DNA of 64,000 nucleotides from Sycobia sp. Sy_11 (lineage: Eukaryota; Arthropoda; Insecta; Hymenoptera; Epichrysomallidae): positions 372,001-436,000 of the forward strand of contig JACCIC010000167.1 in NCBI GenBank assembly GCA_018907035.1, written 5' to 3'. The position numbers and the translations under genes were made by a program. This document shows positions 11,147-21,935 of the stretch, piece after piece. The stretch's first letter is position 1. Each line of letters begins with the position of its first letter. The notes under the pieces are model-generated. The model searched no databases and had not been told where the DNA came from. It saw only the letters and a list, made by a program, of their open reading frames with translations.

Positions 11147-11530
11147 CGTTTCAAAGTGTCGCAAGATGTTTCTAGGTGTATGCCATGTCGCCTCGTAGAA
11201 GTTAATCCTCATCTGTAGCTGTGCTAGGATATTCATCCCAAGGATCATATCGTCTTTCAAGGATGTCGACATTTTGAACTGCGTCGAAATTTTCTGGCCG
11301 TTTATTTTTATAAGTAAATTTACTTCTACATCGTTGGAGTAAATTTGGCCCTCTGCCAGTTGCATGAACGATATCACTAGTATACTTGCCGTTTTTACGA
11401 TTTTTACTGGTCGTGGTCCAATGTAAGACTTGCGCGCTCCAGCGTCTACTAGTGCCGTAAATGTCTTGCCCGATAGCTCGATTCTTAGGAAGAATCGATT
11501 TTCATTCTGCTGTATCGGAGTTCCATATCG
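11147..11530 (-). pseudogene. Gypsy aspartic protease fragment (minus)
   Basis: The active-site motif 'ALVDAGARKSYIG' has Ala where retropepsins have Ser/Thr (D-A-G-A), so it is probably inactive. About 70 residues later 'DDMILGMNILAQLQ' matches the C-terminal ILG-D/N-F/I block. The frame is open from about 11530 to its stop near 11141. The spacer to the RT contains stops. Confidence 0.75.
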
Positions 11531-11625
11531 AAAGCCAGTAACGGCAGTGGCTATTATCGTTGCACGTCATGCACTAACTGTCTCATCGGTCGTTTGTGGA
11601 ATCTCGTTGTATAAGGTAGTAGGGT

Positions 11626-11907
11626 TCACTCGAATAACCTTTTCACTAAGGCGTTTCCTGAGCTTTTCCTACTCAGTCCGCAACGTATGCAGTTAACCGT
11701 CATAACGCCATCTTCGCCACAGTTATAGCAGTAGATTCGTTTCCTTTCTGGGTATTGATCCGCCCAATGGCCTGGTCTACTGGAAATCCTGCCATGTCCG
11801 CTATTTTGGCCGGGGTATTCTCGTTCCGTTCGGTTGGATGAGCTTATGCCATATTCCTTTTTAGACGTCAGTTTTAACGTGAGCGGTTCGGTTAATGTGA
11901 CTCGCAT
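11626..11907 (-). pseudogene. Gypsy gag nucleocapsid fragment (minus)
   Basis: This is the C-terminal gag end of the same minus-strand remnant. It has one degenerate knuckle ('GHWADQYPE', Cys lost) and one CX2C...CX2C knuckle ('YCYNCGEDGVMTVNCIRC'). The second closely resembles the zinc group in ORF3 of element 1 (5040-5115), tying that ORF to gag-type domains. Upstream gag is missing. Confidence 0.7.
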
Positions 11908-13003
11908 CGGCTGATCCTTGTCTAGGGCTGCTAGTGTTGATCGTCTGGTCGTTCTTCCAAACGAAGGGCAGTCTATGCTGCTGACCAGGTAGCTCTACTG
12001 CTGGTGGTTCCTTATATCGACGAGTTAGATCTTTTTGAGCTCAATCTCAACTCCATTTGAGGTAAGCGGCGGTCGTATATATGTCATGTTTTATTTTATT
12101 GCGTGCACTGACGTTTCTGCTATGCGCAGTCGCGCTACTGCGCATTCTCGTACACAGCTCCGTAACATGGCCACACCTCGTGCTTGTTTATCACGTACAT
12201 TTCATGATTTCGACTCCTTTTTTTGACAACACAATTTTAATTTTCTCGCCGGAACGCGTACAGGAAAAGTGCGCGAGACGATATTCTCTTATTATCATGT
12301 TTTCCGCGTCTACATTCCGTACTTATCTACTAGCAGTGATCGCAATATATATAGACACTCCAATAGCAGCTGGCCTCGTCGAGACGATATCTATTCGATA
12401 CGCAAAAAAATTTATGATATAAAAATTTATGACTATAAAATCATCACAAGATAATCCAAAAAAGAATTTTTGGAAAAAAGTTCAATAGCTTCGTCTCGGG
12501 ATCTGATAAAAAATGCACGATTATACGAAACACATATGCCTTCGAAATGCTGATTGCACTAAATAAATGTATAAATAAAACGCATAATCTGAAAAAGATA
12601 TTTTGATAAGATCTGCAACTATTAATTGGAATATTGTTTATAATTTTAAGTCCCCTGAAACGAAATATGATAATTTTAAATAAATATATTTCCTTGAAAT
12701 TGAAAGAACGAAATATTTCTTTAATATAAACAACTGCTTTTAATTATAAAAAATATATATTTAAATGTATTAAATGTTTTTTTTAAATTAATAGAACATC
12801 ATTAATTGTCTAAAAAGAATTTATTTAAACGCGATAAATCAAATTCATTTTTTTCAATTTATTAAATTCAGTTCTCCAGTTACTGTACTTATCACAAGAG
12901 ACTCTTAAGATTTATACTTATATATATATATATATAAAGTTTGAACGACGGAAATTTTGTGTTTGAAATTAAGTTGCTTTATGCTCCGTACAATACAAAT
13001 ATA
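11908..13003. other. Non-coding, AT-rich
   Basis: No supported gene. 11908-12430 could include leader or LTR sequence of the minus-strand Gypsy remnant (a TATATATACG stretch and AATAAA-like sites on the minus strand), but no boundary could be placed. 12430-13003 is AT-rich with a short (TA)n near 12920. Confidence 0.4.
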
Positions 13004-13710
13004 TCAGGTACAAATAAGTTTCCGCCGTTTTGAAAAGATAAGATAGCATCAAAATTGTCAGATGTAAAAAGTCGTATAGTATAAGTTGACAACTGGAAAC
13101 AGTATAATCTTTTCATACCTCTGATTTTGCTAGCAATATTTAGTTTTCATCCTGTTAAGATGTCAAGTTTTGAATGAAGTAAGCGTCATTGGCCGGAATT
13201 GTTAATCTACTTCTTTCATTTCAAGCAATCTGCAGCTGAAGTAGATCGGCTACTCATAGAAGCATATAGTGATGTTAGCTTGAGCGAAAGAAGTTGTCGG
13301 GATTGGTTCCAAAAATGTAAAAGTGGTTATTTGAACATGGAGGACAAAACACGCAGTGGAAAGCCCCAAGTGAATGGTGACACTGAATTGGAAGCTTTAA
13401 TGGAGGAACAACCGTGCCAAACGCAAGAAGAACTGGCCCAAGAGTTAGAAGTGACTCAGCAAGGTATTTCACAACGTCTCAAAACCCTGGGCATGGACCA
13501 AAACATGGAAATTGGGTTCCTTACGAACTGAAGCTAAGAGACGTCGAACGTCGCTTATGCGCTTGTGAACAATTGCACAAAAGGCAAAATCGCAAAAGCT
13601 TTCTACATCGAATCGTGACGGGAAACGATAAGTGGATTCACTACGACAACCGAAAGCGTAGTAAGTCATGGAGTAATCCCGGGGATGTTTCTACCTTAAG
13701 AGCATCTCAA
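13004..13710 (+). pseudogene. mariner transposase remnant, copy A
   Basis: A 5' inverted-repeat-like start (CAGGTACAAATAAGTTTCC) is followed by a mariner transposase N-terminal half. The HTH region is recognisable ('CRDWFQKCKSGY'), and a frameshift near 13480 leads into 'VPYELKLRDVERRLCACEQL'. The position of the first catalytic Asp reads TG-N-D-KW instead of TGDEKW, and homology ends near 13700, so it is dead. The copy at 63288-64000 is of the same subfamily, with similar 5' sequence over ~150 bp. Confidence 0.8.
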
Positions 13711-14021
13711 CACGATCGTTCAATTAATTTTTTAATTGAAAATTATAAAAATTAATAAGATGTTTGCATCTGTTATTAATGCTATTATATTTAAGAATAT
13801 GTCCTAAAAAATCTTGTAGTTTTGACTAATATACACCTTCTTAGAAACGGAATTATTTGAAAGCGTTCTGTGTCTAAAGTTCATAATTAGATAACTAGTA
13901 TAATAGTGTAATTGGCGTATATAAACTATATTTATATTTATATTTTACGAATGAATAACGTTGTTCTCTCTTTTTACTTCTTATTTAAAATATTTATTCT
14001 ATTATATATATATATATATAT

Positions 14022-14970
14022 TGTGACGAGGAACGCAAGCACTGCGTGCGCTTGCTTTCCCCGTCCCGTTGCTCTCTCTCTAGCCGTAGCATGTACATAT
14101 GTATTTGTATATTTATAGGTAGAAATGTTTATCTGTTACAGGCCGACGCACAACCACCGGCGGAGAGGTAAGTGAGAGAGAGAGCGGGGAGTGGAGAGAG
14201 ACAGCGACGCGCGCGAATTAGACAGAAAGAAAGAGAGCCGCGAGGAGAAGACACCGCGTACCGGCCCTCTACACACGTCGTCCGTGTTCTTTTTTTCCGA
14301 TTGCAAAAGCCGTGCCGCGACGGATCGTGTGTGGGAACCCACCTTGTGTTCCAAGGTTCCCCTCCGCCTCGTACCTCGTCCTCGGGGAGAGTGCCCGGTA
14401 ACGCGCTCGTGGTGCTATAGTGGTGCAAGGGAGTGTAGAGTACCCGCGCCGAATACGAGCTCGAGCAGACGAATTGTCGTCCGCCCCTTCTACGCGGAAT
14501 AACCGCCCCATCCCGGAGGTCAACGTCACTGCTGCCCCCGGCAAAGGAAGGCGCTGTTGCGCTTCGAGAACGCGCTGCGAGACCTGCGGGTTCCGGCTAT
14601 CTGTAAGTGGCAGCTCCTTTTCTCTCTCTCTCTCTCTCTTCCCGAACGCCCCGTGCGCCGTCGCCTCGGCGACCCTCGGCCTGCGTCCCGCACGCCTCGT
14701 ATATAGGCGCTGCATCGTATGTGTATCCTTGGCGCCGCGGCATTAAAACGTATTTAAATTTTAACTATCTGCCTTATTTTTCTTTCCCATTATCATCAAG
14801 CTCTATTAGCCACCCTATTCCACGCGCAGTCCCACAACGCGATATTTCGCCCTTCGCGGACCGCCCCTCTCCCTCGCCGAAATCCTTCGGGGCTAAGCCC
14901 AGCCGGGCACAGATTTGCAACGGCCGTGCCCGCCGTCCTCGTGCTCGAGGCGGACACGCGCACCGTTACA
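14022..14970 (+). repeat. 5' LTR, 949 bp
   Basis: It starts TGTGACG and ends CGTTACA, with the primer-binding site immediately after. Within are TATTTATAG-like sequence near 14110, a CT tract, an ATTAAA polyadenylation-type signal near 14742, and a U5 of ~220 bp whose last ~140 bp resemble 46550-46696. Confidence 0.93.
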
Positions 14971-14988
14971 TGGCGCCCAACGTGGGGC
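14971..14988 (+). other. Primer-binding site
   Basis: TGGCGCCCAACGTGGGGC directly follows the LTR terminus. TGG plus an 18-base match to a tRNA 3' end is the standard signal for priming minus-strand cDNA. I have not assigned the tRNA. Confidence 0.85.
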
Positions 14989-16293
14989 TTAGTAGCTGGA
15001 GATGTGATGGGTCCATTTCCGCGATCTACCCGGGGATACGAGTATTTGCTCGTCTTCATGGATCTATTCACTCGCTGGGTAGAATGTATCCCCATCAGAA
15101 AGGCGAATGCGCAAACGATTCGCCGCGAGTTGAAAGATCGCGTATTTTTACGCTTTGGTACGCCCGAAGTATTCCTATCGGACAATGGCACCGAATTTCG
15201 TAATAAAATCATTGAGAAATTCCTTGTGGAGGGTGGGGTGGAGCATTCCACGATACCTCCTTATCACGCTCAAGCCAATCCGGTAGAGAGGGTTAATAGG
15301 ACTCTGAAGACCGCGATAATCGCCTTCATTGAGGAGTCTCACAGTACTTGGGATGCGCACATCGCCGAGCTGATGTTCGCGTACAATACATCCGTACAAG
15401 ACTCCATTGGCGTAAGTCTGGCCTTCCTTAACACGGGTCGTCACCCCTCAGCCCCTGGCACACATCGTCGCCAGGAGGAGCAGCGCGCACAGATTGCGCA
15501 AGAAGAGGCTGCTCTACAACATTGGAAAGAGCGCATGGAGAAATTATCTGATCTCCATCTAAAGGCAGCGGAAAACTCGCAGAAAGCGCAGGCAAAGCAA
15601 GCTCGCTATTATAATGCGAGACGTCGCGACGTGCATTACGCGATTGGCGATCGCGTATGGCGGCGTAATCGCATCCTCTCGTCAGGCATACAGGGCGTCA
15701 GCGCCAAGCTGGCCCCAAAATTCGACGGGCCCTTTACCATCACGGAGAAACTCGGCACGAATGTTTATCGACTAATCGACTCTACGGGAAGAGATGCTGG
15801 TAAGCATCACGACGCCGACCTGAAGCCCTACCATCGAGATCACGACCCCGAAGATGATAGCAGTTCCGACACGGAAGAGCCTTCGGCCGAAGAGCGTGAC
15901 TGCGATGCGTGGAATTGTAATGTCGAGGCGAGCGAGCGAATCCGCATTGTAACACCACTGGTGAGCGTACGGCGCCCCGACGACGCGCCTCATTGTAATT
16001 CCGATACAAGCGTGCGAAGCGATACCCCCGCAGGCAATGCCACGCGATCTAAGACCGATATCGCACCGCGTAGATTAGGGAGGCCGCGTAGGACGCGAAT
16101 CGTAACCCGTCGAAGAACCCAAGCGCGAGCCCCTGCGGAGCCCGATAACAGCGGAGCCGCCTGCCATAACGACGTGCACCTGGTGAGGCGAAAAGTAGGT
16201 CGCCCCAGGAAGAGCGGACGCTCAACCCCGCCGCGGGACCAATCTCCCCGCCGCACTCGGGCCCAAGCCCGCGCCCGTCAACGGGCCGACTAA
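14971..16293 (+). CDS. Gypsy integrase without zinc domain, with AT-hook-like tail
   Basis: An uninterrupted frame (open from about 14926 inside the LTR) covers the integrase core, GPY/F module and a long tail. Catalytic residues are Asp 15001-15003, Asp 15181-15183 ('LSDNGTE') and Glu 15286-15288 ('NPVERVNRTLK'). 'KLAPKFDGPFTI' is the GPF module. The tail is acidic and then strongly basic, with two GRP-centred AT-hook-like motifs ('RRLGRPRRTR' near 16069-16098, 'RRKVGRPRKSGR' near 16186-16218). The HHCC zinc domain is deleted, the frame fusing straight from the primer site. The first in-frame ATG (15007) lies after the first catalytic Asp, so a complete core needs a non-ATG start; whether protein is made is unclear. 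Confidence 0.85.
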   Translation, partial: WRPTWGLVAGDVMGPFPRSTRGYEYLLVFMDLFTRWVECIPIRKANAQTIRRELKDRVFLRFGTPEVFLSDNGTEFRNKIIEKFLVEGGVEHSTIPPYHAQANPVERVNRTLKTAIIAFIEESHSTWDAHIAELMFAYNTSVQDSIGVSLAFLNTGRHPSAPGTHRRQEEQRAQIAQEEAALQHWKERMEKLSDLHLKAAENSQKAQAKQARYYNARRRDVHYAIGDRVWRRNRILSSGIQGVSAKLAPKFDGPFTITEKLGTNVYRLIDSTGRDAGKHHDADLKPYHRDHDPEDDSSSDTEEPSAEERDCDAWNCNVEASERIRIVTPLVSVRRPDDAPHCNSDTSVRSDTPAGNATRSKTDIAPRRLGRPRRTRIVTRRRTQARAPAEPDNSGAACHNDVHLVRRKVGRPRKSGRSTPPRDQSPRRTRAQARARQRAD

Positions 16294-16508
16294 CTTCGAT
16301 TATTGACTGGCGCCGTTATTGACGGAGGAACACCGGCGATTGTTACCTCCAAAAACAACTGCGTCTAGGGAAGAGAGTTCTTTACCCGTCCTTCCTCATC
16401 CCAGTGATCCTCAGCGGTAGACCGTAGCCACCCCGTTCCTCATCCTGACACGATTGTCGATCCGAGAGAGAGATGATGGGTCGAGCTGTCACGCTTCGGC
16501 TACCAGCG

Positions 16509-16523
16509 TCTGGAGGGGGGGCG
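16509..16523 (+). other. Polypurine tract
   Basis: A G-rich purine run (TGGAGGGGGGG) ends directly before the 3' LTR start TGTGACG. This is the expected plus-strand primer. Confidence 0.8.
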
Positions 16524-17472
16524 TGTGACGAGGAACGCAAGCACTGCGTGCGCTTGCTTTCCCCGTCCCGTTGCTCTCTCTCTAGCCGTAGCATGTACAT
16601 ATGTATTTGTATATTTATAGGTAGAAATGTTTATCTGTTACAGGCCGACGCACAACCACCGGCGGAGAGGTAAGTGAGAGAGAGAGCGGGGAGTGGAGAG
16701 AGACAGCGACGCGCGCGAATTAGACAGAAAGAAAGAGAGCCGCGAGGAGAAGACACCGCGTACCGGCCCTCTACACACGTCGTCCGTGTTCTTTTTTTCC
16801 GATTGCAAAAGCCGTGCCGCGACGGATCGTGTGTGGGAACCCACCTTGTGTTCCAAGGTTCCCCTCCGCCTCGTACCTCGTCCTCGGGGAGAGTGCCCGG
16901 TAACGCGCTCGTGGTGCTATAGTGGTGCAAGGGAGTGTAGAGTACCCGCGCCGAATACGAGCTCGAGCAGACGAATTGTCGTCCGCCCCTTCTACGCGGA
17001 ATAACCGCCCCATCCCGGAGGTCAACGTCACTGCCGCCCCCGGCAAAGGAAGGCGCTGTTGCGCTTCGAGGACGCGCTGCGAGACCTGCGGGTTCCGGCT
17101 ATCTGTAAGTGGCAGCTCCTTTTCTCTCTCTCTCTCTCTCTTCCCGAACGCCCCGCGCGCCGTCGCCTCGGCGACCCTCGGCCTGCGTCCCGCACGCCTC
17201 GTATATAGGCGCTGCATCGTATCTGTATCCTGGGCGCCGCGGCATTAAAACGTATTTAAATTTTAACTATCTGCCTTATTTTTCTTTCCCATTATCATCA
17301 AGCTCTATTAGCCACCCTATTCCACGCGCAGTCCCACAACGCGATATTTCGCCCTTCGCGGACCGCCCCTCTCCCTCGCCGAAATCCTTCGGGGCTAAGC
17401 CCAGCCGGGCACAGATTTGCAACGGCCGTGCCCGCCGTCCTCGTGCTCGAGGCGGACACGCGCACCGTTACA
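16524..17472 (+). repeat. 3' LTR, 949 bp
   Basis: The same length and nearly the same sequence as the 5' LTR, including the CT tract. The few differences I found fall in the last 450 bp. It ends CGTTACA and is followed by a (TA)n tract. Confidence 0.93.

Positions 17473-17554
<82 letters not shown>
17473..17554. repeat. (TA)n microsatellite between two LTR ends
   Basis: About 80 bp of alternating TA with a few TACATA interruptions. It is bordered on the left by the 3' LTR at 17472 and on the right by the TGTGACG start at 17555. The tract preceding the 5' LTR (about 13990-14021) is the other half of the same target. Confidence 0.95.
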
Positions 17555-17800
17555 TGTGACGAATGTCACAAGACGCCGACTTGTCCAGAGAGGAAAAAGA
17601 CGACGCGCGCGCCACCCCACGAGTAGAAAAACCTTAAGGCGCTTGCGCGCGCCGTCGCGCTTTGTGCTCGACACTGTCCCCTTCCGCCCTTAACTTCCCG
17701 CGCCACAAGCCACGCATAACCATCTGCGGATCGGACGGCAAGGTTAGGTCCTATCCTATGTCACCGCATGGATGGGAGTACCGAGAGGTACTCACGCAAT
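17555..17800 (+). repeat. LTR-like fragment with palindromic start
   Basis: It starts TGTGACGAATGTCACAAG directly at a (TA)n tract and continues GC-rich for ~200 bp. The copy at 22384 shares the start and following bases (GCCGACTTGTCC, GACGACGCGCGCGCCA, AAAACCTTAA). I read both as left ends of one LTR family related to the 14022 LTR by its TGTGACG terminus. The right end was not found. Confidence 0.5.
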
Positions 17801-18560
17801 AAAAACAGACAGAAAAAAAACATTGAGATAATAAACTGAGTGTAAAATAACATAATAAATAAGAGTGAAATAAAGGTAAAAATAGGAATAATTATAATGA
17901 TGATAATTTAAGAAAGTGAATGTAAAGGAAAATGATAAATAATAACAAACGAATGATGATAAAGAATAAAATTGATGAATGAAAACGAAAGAAAAAATAA
18001 ATGAATAATTATTTATTAAAGAGGAACAGATAACAAGGCATGATGATAAGATAAAGAGAACAGAATAAATCATAAAGGACAAAATGAATAATTATAAATT
18101 AAAGAGGATAATGATAATAATGACTGATGATAAGGTAAGGATAAAAATAATAGATGAAAGGGACAAAGTGAAAGTAACGATGAAATAATAAATAAGAGAT
18201 TTATGTGAAGATAAAATAAATAACAGAGGACAAAGAAAGGAATAGTCATAAAATGTATAGTGATAAGATAAGGATGAAAATATGGATAAATAAACGATAA
18301 GGGACAAATTATGCATAGTGATAATATGCATAGTGATAAACGAATAGTGATGATAAAGAGAAAATATGAATGATAAATTAAAAAAATAATAATAATAACA
18401 TATTAAAAAATAAATAATATAGATAGACAAACGGATAGTGATAAAATGAACAGTGATAAAATAAGGATAGAAAAATAAATAATAAGTAATAGCATACAAA
18501 GTGAAGTAAAGATGAAATGATAGAGAAAATGAAAATAAAGATAAATGATAAATAGGAAAG
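17800..18560. repeat. A/G-rich degenerate repeat tract
   Basis: Low-complexity sequence built from units such as GATAA, AATAA and GTGATAAAATAAGGAT, almost without C on this strand. It is probably an eroded tandem array. No coding potential. Confidence 0.6.
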
Positions 18561-18835
18561 TACAAAACGATAGAGTTTATTGGTCTAAATTATTGGACGC
18601 AAACAATTCAAGAATTCAAACTCCAAAATCACTTAGCGAAAGAGGAAAATTTTTTATTAAGATTTGGACTTGGATCTGTAGTATATATATTTTTTTTGTT
18701 ATTGTGTATAGTGGATTATTTCATTTATATTTATGAAAGTTCATGAGAATGCTGATTTCAAAGAAGAAATTTTAGAACCAGTTAATGAAGAAAAAAAGAA
18801 GACTTTAATTGATGAACGATTGTTAATGTAAAACT
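18560..18835 (+). other. Possible decayed exon with a membrane segment
   Basis: A 60-residue open stretch ends with a hydrophobic run ('IWTWICSIYIFFVIVYSGL') at about 18665-18735. An overlapping ATG frame (18733-18831) then encodes an acidic/Lys-rich 33-residue end. Codon use is fairly balanced for such AT-rich DNA and an AG acceptor-like site precedes it, but no donor or family match is visible. It may be a host exon, a pseudogene or chance. Confidence 0.2.
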
Positions 18836-18839
18836 TGAG

Positions 18840-20250
18840 CATTGTCTATTTCAGTTAAGAACAAATTTGAATTCTTTTTCTTTATTCAATTATAAATTAT
18901 GACTTAATTTACATTTATTGCAAAAAAAAGAAATGATTAAATTTTTTTTATTTATTTCACTAATCTGTTTGAATAACACATTTATAAATTAAATAAAAAT
19001 CTTTAAAATTTGTTCCTAAATAATTTCTTATTTAATATAGCTTCAACAATCAAAAAAAGGGAAAATTTGTATAATGTATGGAAATGTAAAAATAAATAAA
19101 TTGCACAAAATCAGCAATAACTCCGACTAGTATATACTTAGAAATAATACTTAGGAATAATTATATCAGATAGTTATGAACTCTATGCGTTTATAGTGTG
19201 CGGAAGTTTATTGTAGTTCATTTATATATTTACGACTTATATTGTAAGAAGATAACTTACATCAGGCAACCACGAAATTGTAAACGAAATCATTATGAAA
19301 TCAGATATTCTTAATTTTGTATACCGATAAATGTACTGAATATTGTATGATGCAAATATCCAGAGAAAAAATTGAAGGAGGGCTACACGGTACAAGCACC
19401 GTATATTATACAGAAGAAAGATATTTCTAAGTTACTTTTCATATTATTTGCGAATTGCTCAAGTTATAAACTATTATTATTATATTTTTAAGCCAATTCC
19501 ATTCAATACTAAAAGTCCATAAGTCAATCATCATTATTAATTTATACATTCCACTGTTATACAATCTAAAACATAGTTTCCACTTTTAAGTGGCTTAAAT
19601 CAGTATTCAAATATTAGGACTGGAGTAAATTATACGCACTTTAATGCCAAAATTAAGCAGTGACATTAACTTCATGAACAGTAAGCTTATTGACTGAAAA
19701 ATAGTAAAAATGCCAATGATTTTCGTAATAGATTGTAAAGTTATTGTAATCATAAAAAAAAGATTTATAAATAACAGACAGGCTTTGCATTAATCTTAAC
19801 AAATAATTGATGCAAACATAAAGGGAACTTCCTACAAGATTAGATAAAGAGCGATGAACACGCTGCCCTTATACACTAATGCAGATGGCTACCACAATCA
19901 ATTAGTAAAATAATTTTTTTCTTTTTTCACAATTCTATTATCTACAAAAAATACTGTACAAAAATTGTAAACGATAAACGGTTGTATTTACAGGTATGAT
20001 TTCTTTGTGATGAGTCATCGCTGTAATTCCTATCGAATTCATGCTTGTACTATTATTGAAGTTTACTCAAATCTTACCTATATTGTAAACCTACTATAAT
20101 CTAACTGAATCTGAATTTGGCATAAAAAATTTTTTTTTAGTTTCCTGATATTCAACATCCTAATAATACGTTTTCGTTAATCATAAAAATATGGAAAATA
20201 TGTATACTAGTACATTCTTAGTAATGAACAAATAAAACCAATACATTATA
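18840..20250. other. AT-rich non-coding DNA
   Basis: I see no gene, RNA or repeat boundary that I can support. Confidence 0.5.
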
Positions 20251-20433
20251 TTGTTGCGTGCGGGGTCGTATTCGGTACGTCCCGATCGCGGTCGGCTGCC
20301 GCTGTACCTATCTTTCTCCTCCCCTTTATCCCGTCCTTCTTTCCCGGTGAGATGTGCGAAACACTCCGCTGTCGGCAGTTCGAAGAGAAGAGACTCCATT
20401 GTCGGCCGTCGAAGTACAAAGTTGGAAGTGTGC

Positions 20434-20469
<36 letters not shown>

Positions 20470-21080
20470 AAGAAGAGGTGCAGAAGGAAAGGAGAAGAAA
20501 ACTCCGTTGTTGGCAGTCCAAGAGACAGGAGTTAGAAGAGCTTGAACAGAGAGAAAGAAACCAACCGAGAAAGAGGTGAGCTGAGAGCGAAACAAAGAAC
20601 GAGAGAAGTAAGTGAGCTTGAAGAGAGAAAGACAGCAAGAAGAACAAATAGAAAGGAGAAAAAAAGAAAGTAGTCAAGGAAGAAAAGGAAAAGAGGACCT
20701 ATCGAGAGCCGTAAAGCGAGGGAGACGTCGGCGACGGTGAAGAGCCGCGTGCACTCGCCTGAGAAGCCATAGGTCAGTGCGAGGACGGCGACCGCTCCAC
20801 GGACGCACCTACTATCATCCAGGGCCCGTCATCGGCACCTCGCCCAGCAATCGACGTAATGAGTATTTCTCGCCCGGCGACGAGCGCTGCGGCGCAGTTC
20901 AGCGTGATACCTCGTGTGTGTGGTAACCGGGTCCCGGATCCTTCCTTCCTTGCTTTCCTTTGGTCCCACCCTCCCCGGGCGAGCGCGCCGGGTCGCGGGT
21001 TGACACGGGAAGACACGGTTCGATTAGAAAAATATAAGCGGATATACGTGTACAGGCAGAGAAGATCTAATAAAAGAGTA
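20251..21080 (+). repeat. LTR-like GC-rich block, copy 1
   Basis: A sharp change from AT-rich DNA at TGTTGCGTGC. Inside are a (GA)n tract (about 20437-20468), a purine-rich middle, a GC-rich part with long pyrimidine runs, and an AATAAA-type signal near 21070. The beginning resembles 24400-24530 in order and wording (CGGTACGTCC/CGGCACGTCA, GCGGTCGGC, CTTATCCC/TTTATCCC, CATCCTTCTT/CGTCCTTCTT). Two members of one LTR family, possibly BEL/Pao or Gypsy, fit best. No coding region is attached. Confidence 0.4.
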
Positions 21081-21435
21081 TTTTATTTAATAAAAATAAA
21101 AAATAATTTAAATTAAATTAACATATGAAAGATTAAAATTGTATGTTGACAGTTGTTTTTAACAAGGATAATGTTGGGAATGTGTATTTCAAAGAAATTA
21201 GATAAATACGGACTTACATATTTGTTCAATTATTAATTTCTTAAAGTTAATAGGCATAAAAAACCACAACATGACGAGTGGATGAAAAATCCGGTTTAAA
21301 AGTAAATAAGAAAAGTTAAGTTAAGAAAACATATACGTTACAATTACAAAGCAGGCCTTTTAAATTTAAACGACAATATACAAAAGATCACCATTATTTA
21401 TGGAGATCTCTTACCATTAAGGTAATTTAAAAAAG
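21081..21435. other. AT-rich non-coding DNA
   Basis: Nothing supported here. Confidence 0.5.
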
Positions 21436-21935
21436 TAGTATAATACTATGAGTTCAGGACTAAGGTAAAAGGAGGCTCCACAATCCCTCCTATGTTGCAT
21501 CGCGGTTCCAACGTCTTGGGGATGGAGAAAGCCCTTACCGTAGACGGCAACCGCTGGGCAAAATCACTGCCCGGGAGCTTCTCTGGTATCAGTGCAGGGG
21601 ACATTATCAACAAGTCCGTATCACCTTGCCACCACTAAGACAGTGCCGTAAAACGCCCGCGATGCACAACGTAGTTATTGATTACAAAAATTTCCTTTAA
21701 GCGAAATTATCGGGAAATTACAAACCGCGCATGAAGTTCCATCAAACCTGGTCGATATTAGAAACGAGAATAAATATGTTCCCCGTCCGCGCAAGTTCGA
21801 GAAGCCCGGTGCCTAAGCCTGAGAGCGGGCCTATTAGTAAAAGGCGAAGTGGTGGGTCTCCATCTAAACGGCGAAATATGGTGACCGCCTAAGTATATAT
21901 CTGGTATAGGTCAGGTTTTATTATAGGGCTTATCC
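21436..21935. other. Unclassified GC-rich island
   Basis: A ~460-bp block of mixed-composition sequence between AT-rich flanks. Plus-strand frames show short protein-like runs ('LHRGSNVLGMEKALTVDGNR' near 21500; 'SKRRSGGSPSKRRNMVTA' near 21835) in different frames. It may be the 5' end of a LINE or an exonic relic. I do not recognise it. Confidence 0.3.

Larger units (their letters stand above)
14022..17472 (+). mobile_element. Young two-LTR Gypsy element reduced to an integrase frame
   Basis: Direct LTRs of 949 bp each (14022-14970, 16524-17472) frame a 1553-bp interior with a primer-binding site, an integrase frame and a polypurine tract. I counted about five differences between the LTRs by eye, which implies recent insertion. 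Gag, protease, RT and RNase H are absent, so movement would need a helper. The element sits in a (TA)n tract with ATAT on each side, consistent with a 4-bp target duplication that the repeat makes unprovable. Confidence 0.92.

Noticed and set aside
14971..14988. A tRNA gene at the primer-binding site
   Set aside because: Only the 18 bases complementary to a tRNA 3' end are present, without a cloverleaf.
14136..15203. Several open frames on both strands inside the 949-bp LTR, repeated at 16638-17693
   Set aside because: They are identical in both LTRs only because the LTRs are, are rich in Arg/Ser/Pro, and overlap promoter/R/U5 sequence; no protein family is recognisable.
14022..17472. The young two-LTR insertion as a complete autonomous retrotransposon
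   Set aside because: The 1.55-kb interior has only integrase; RT, RNase H, protease and gag are missing.
17473..17626. Ile/Tyr-repeat frames over (TA)n tracts
   Set aside because: Pure translations of a microsatellite.
21436..21935. The GC-rich island as an rRNA fragment
   Set aside because: I see no conserved rRNA stretch or pairing in it, and the composition also fits a LINE end.
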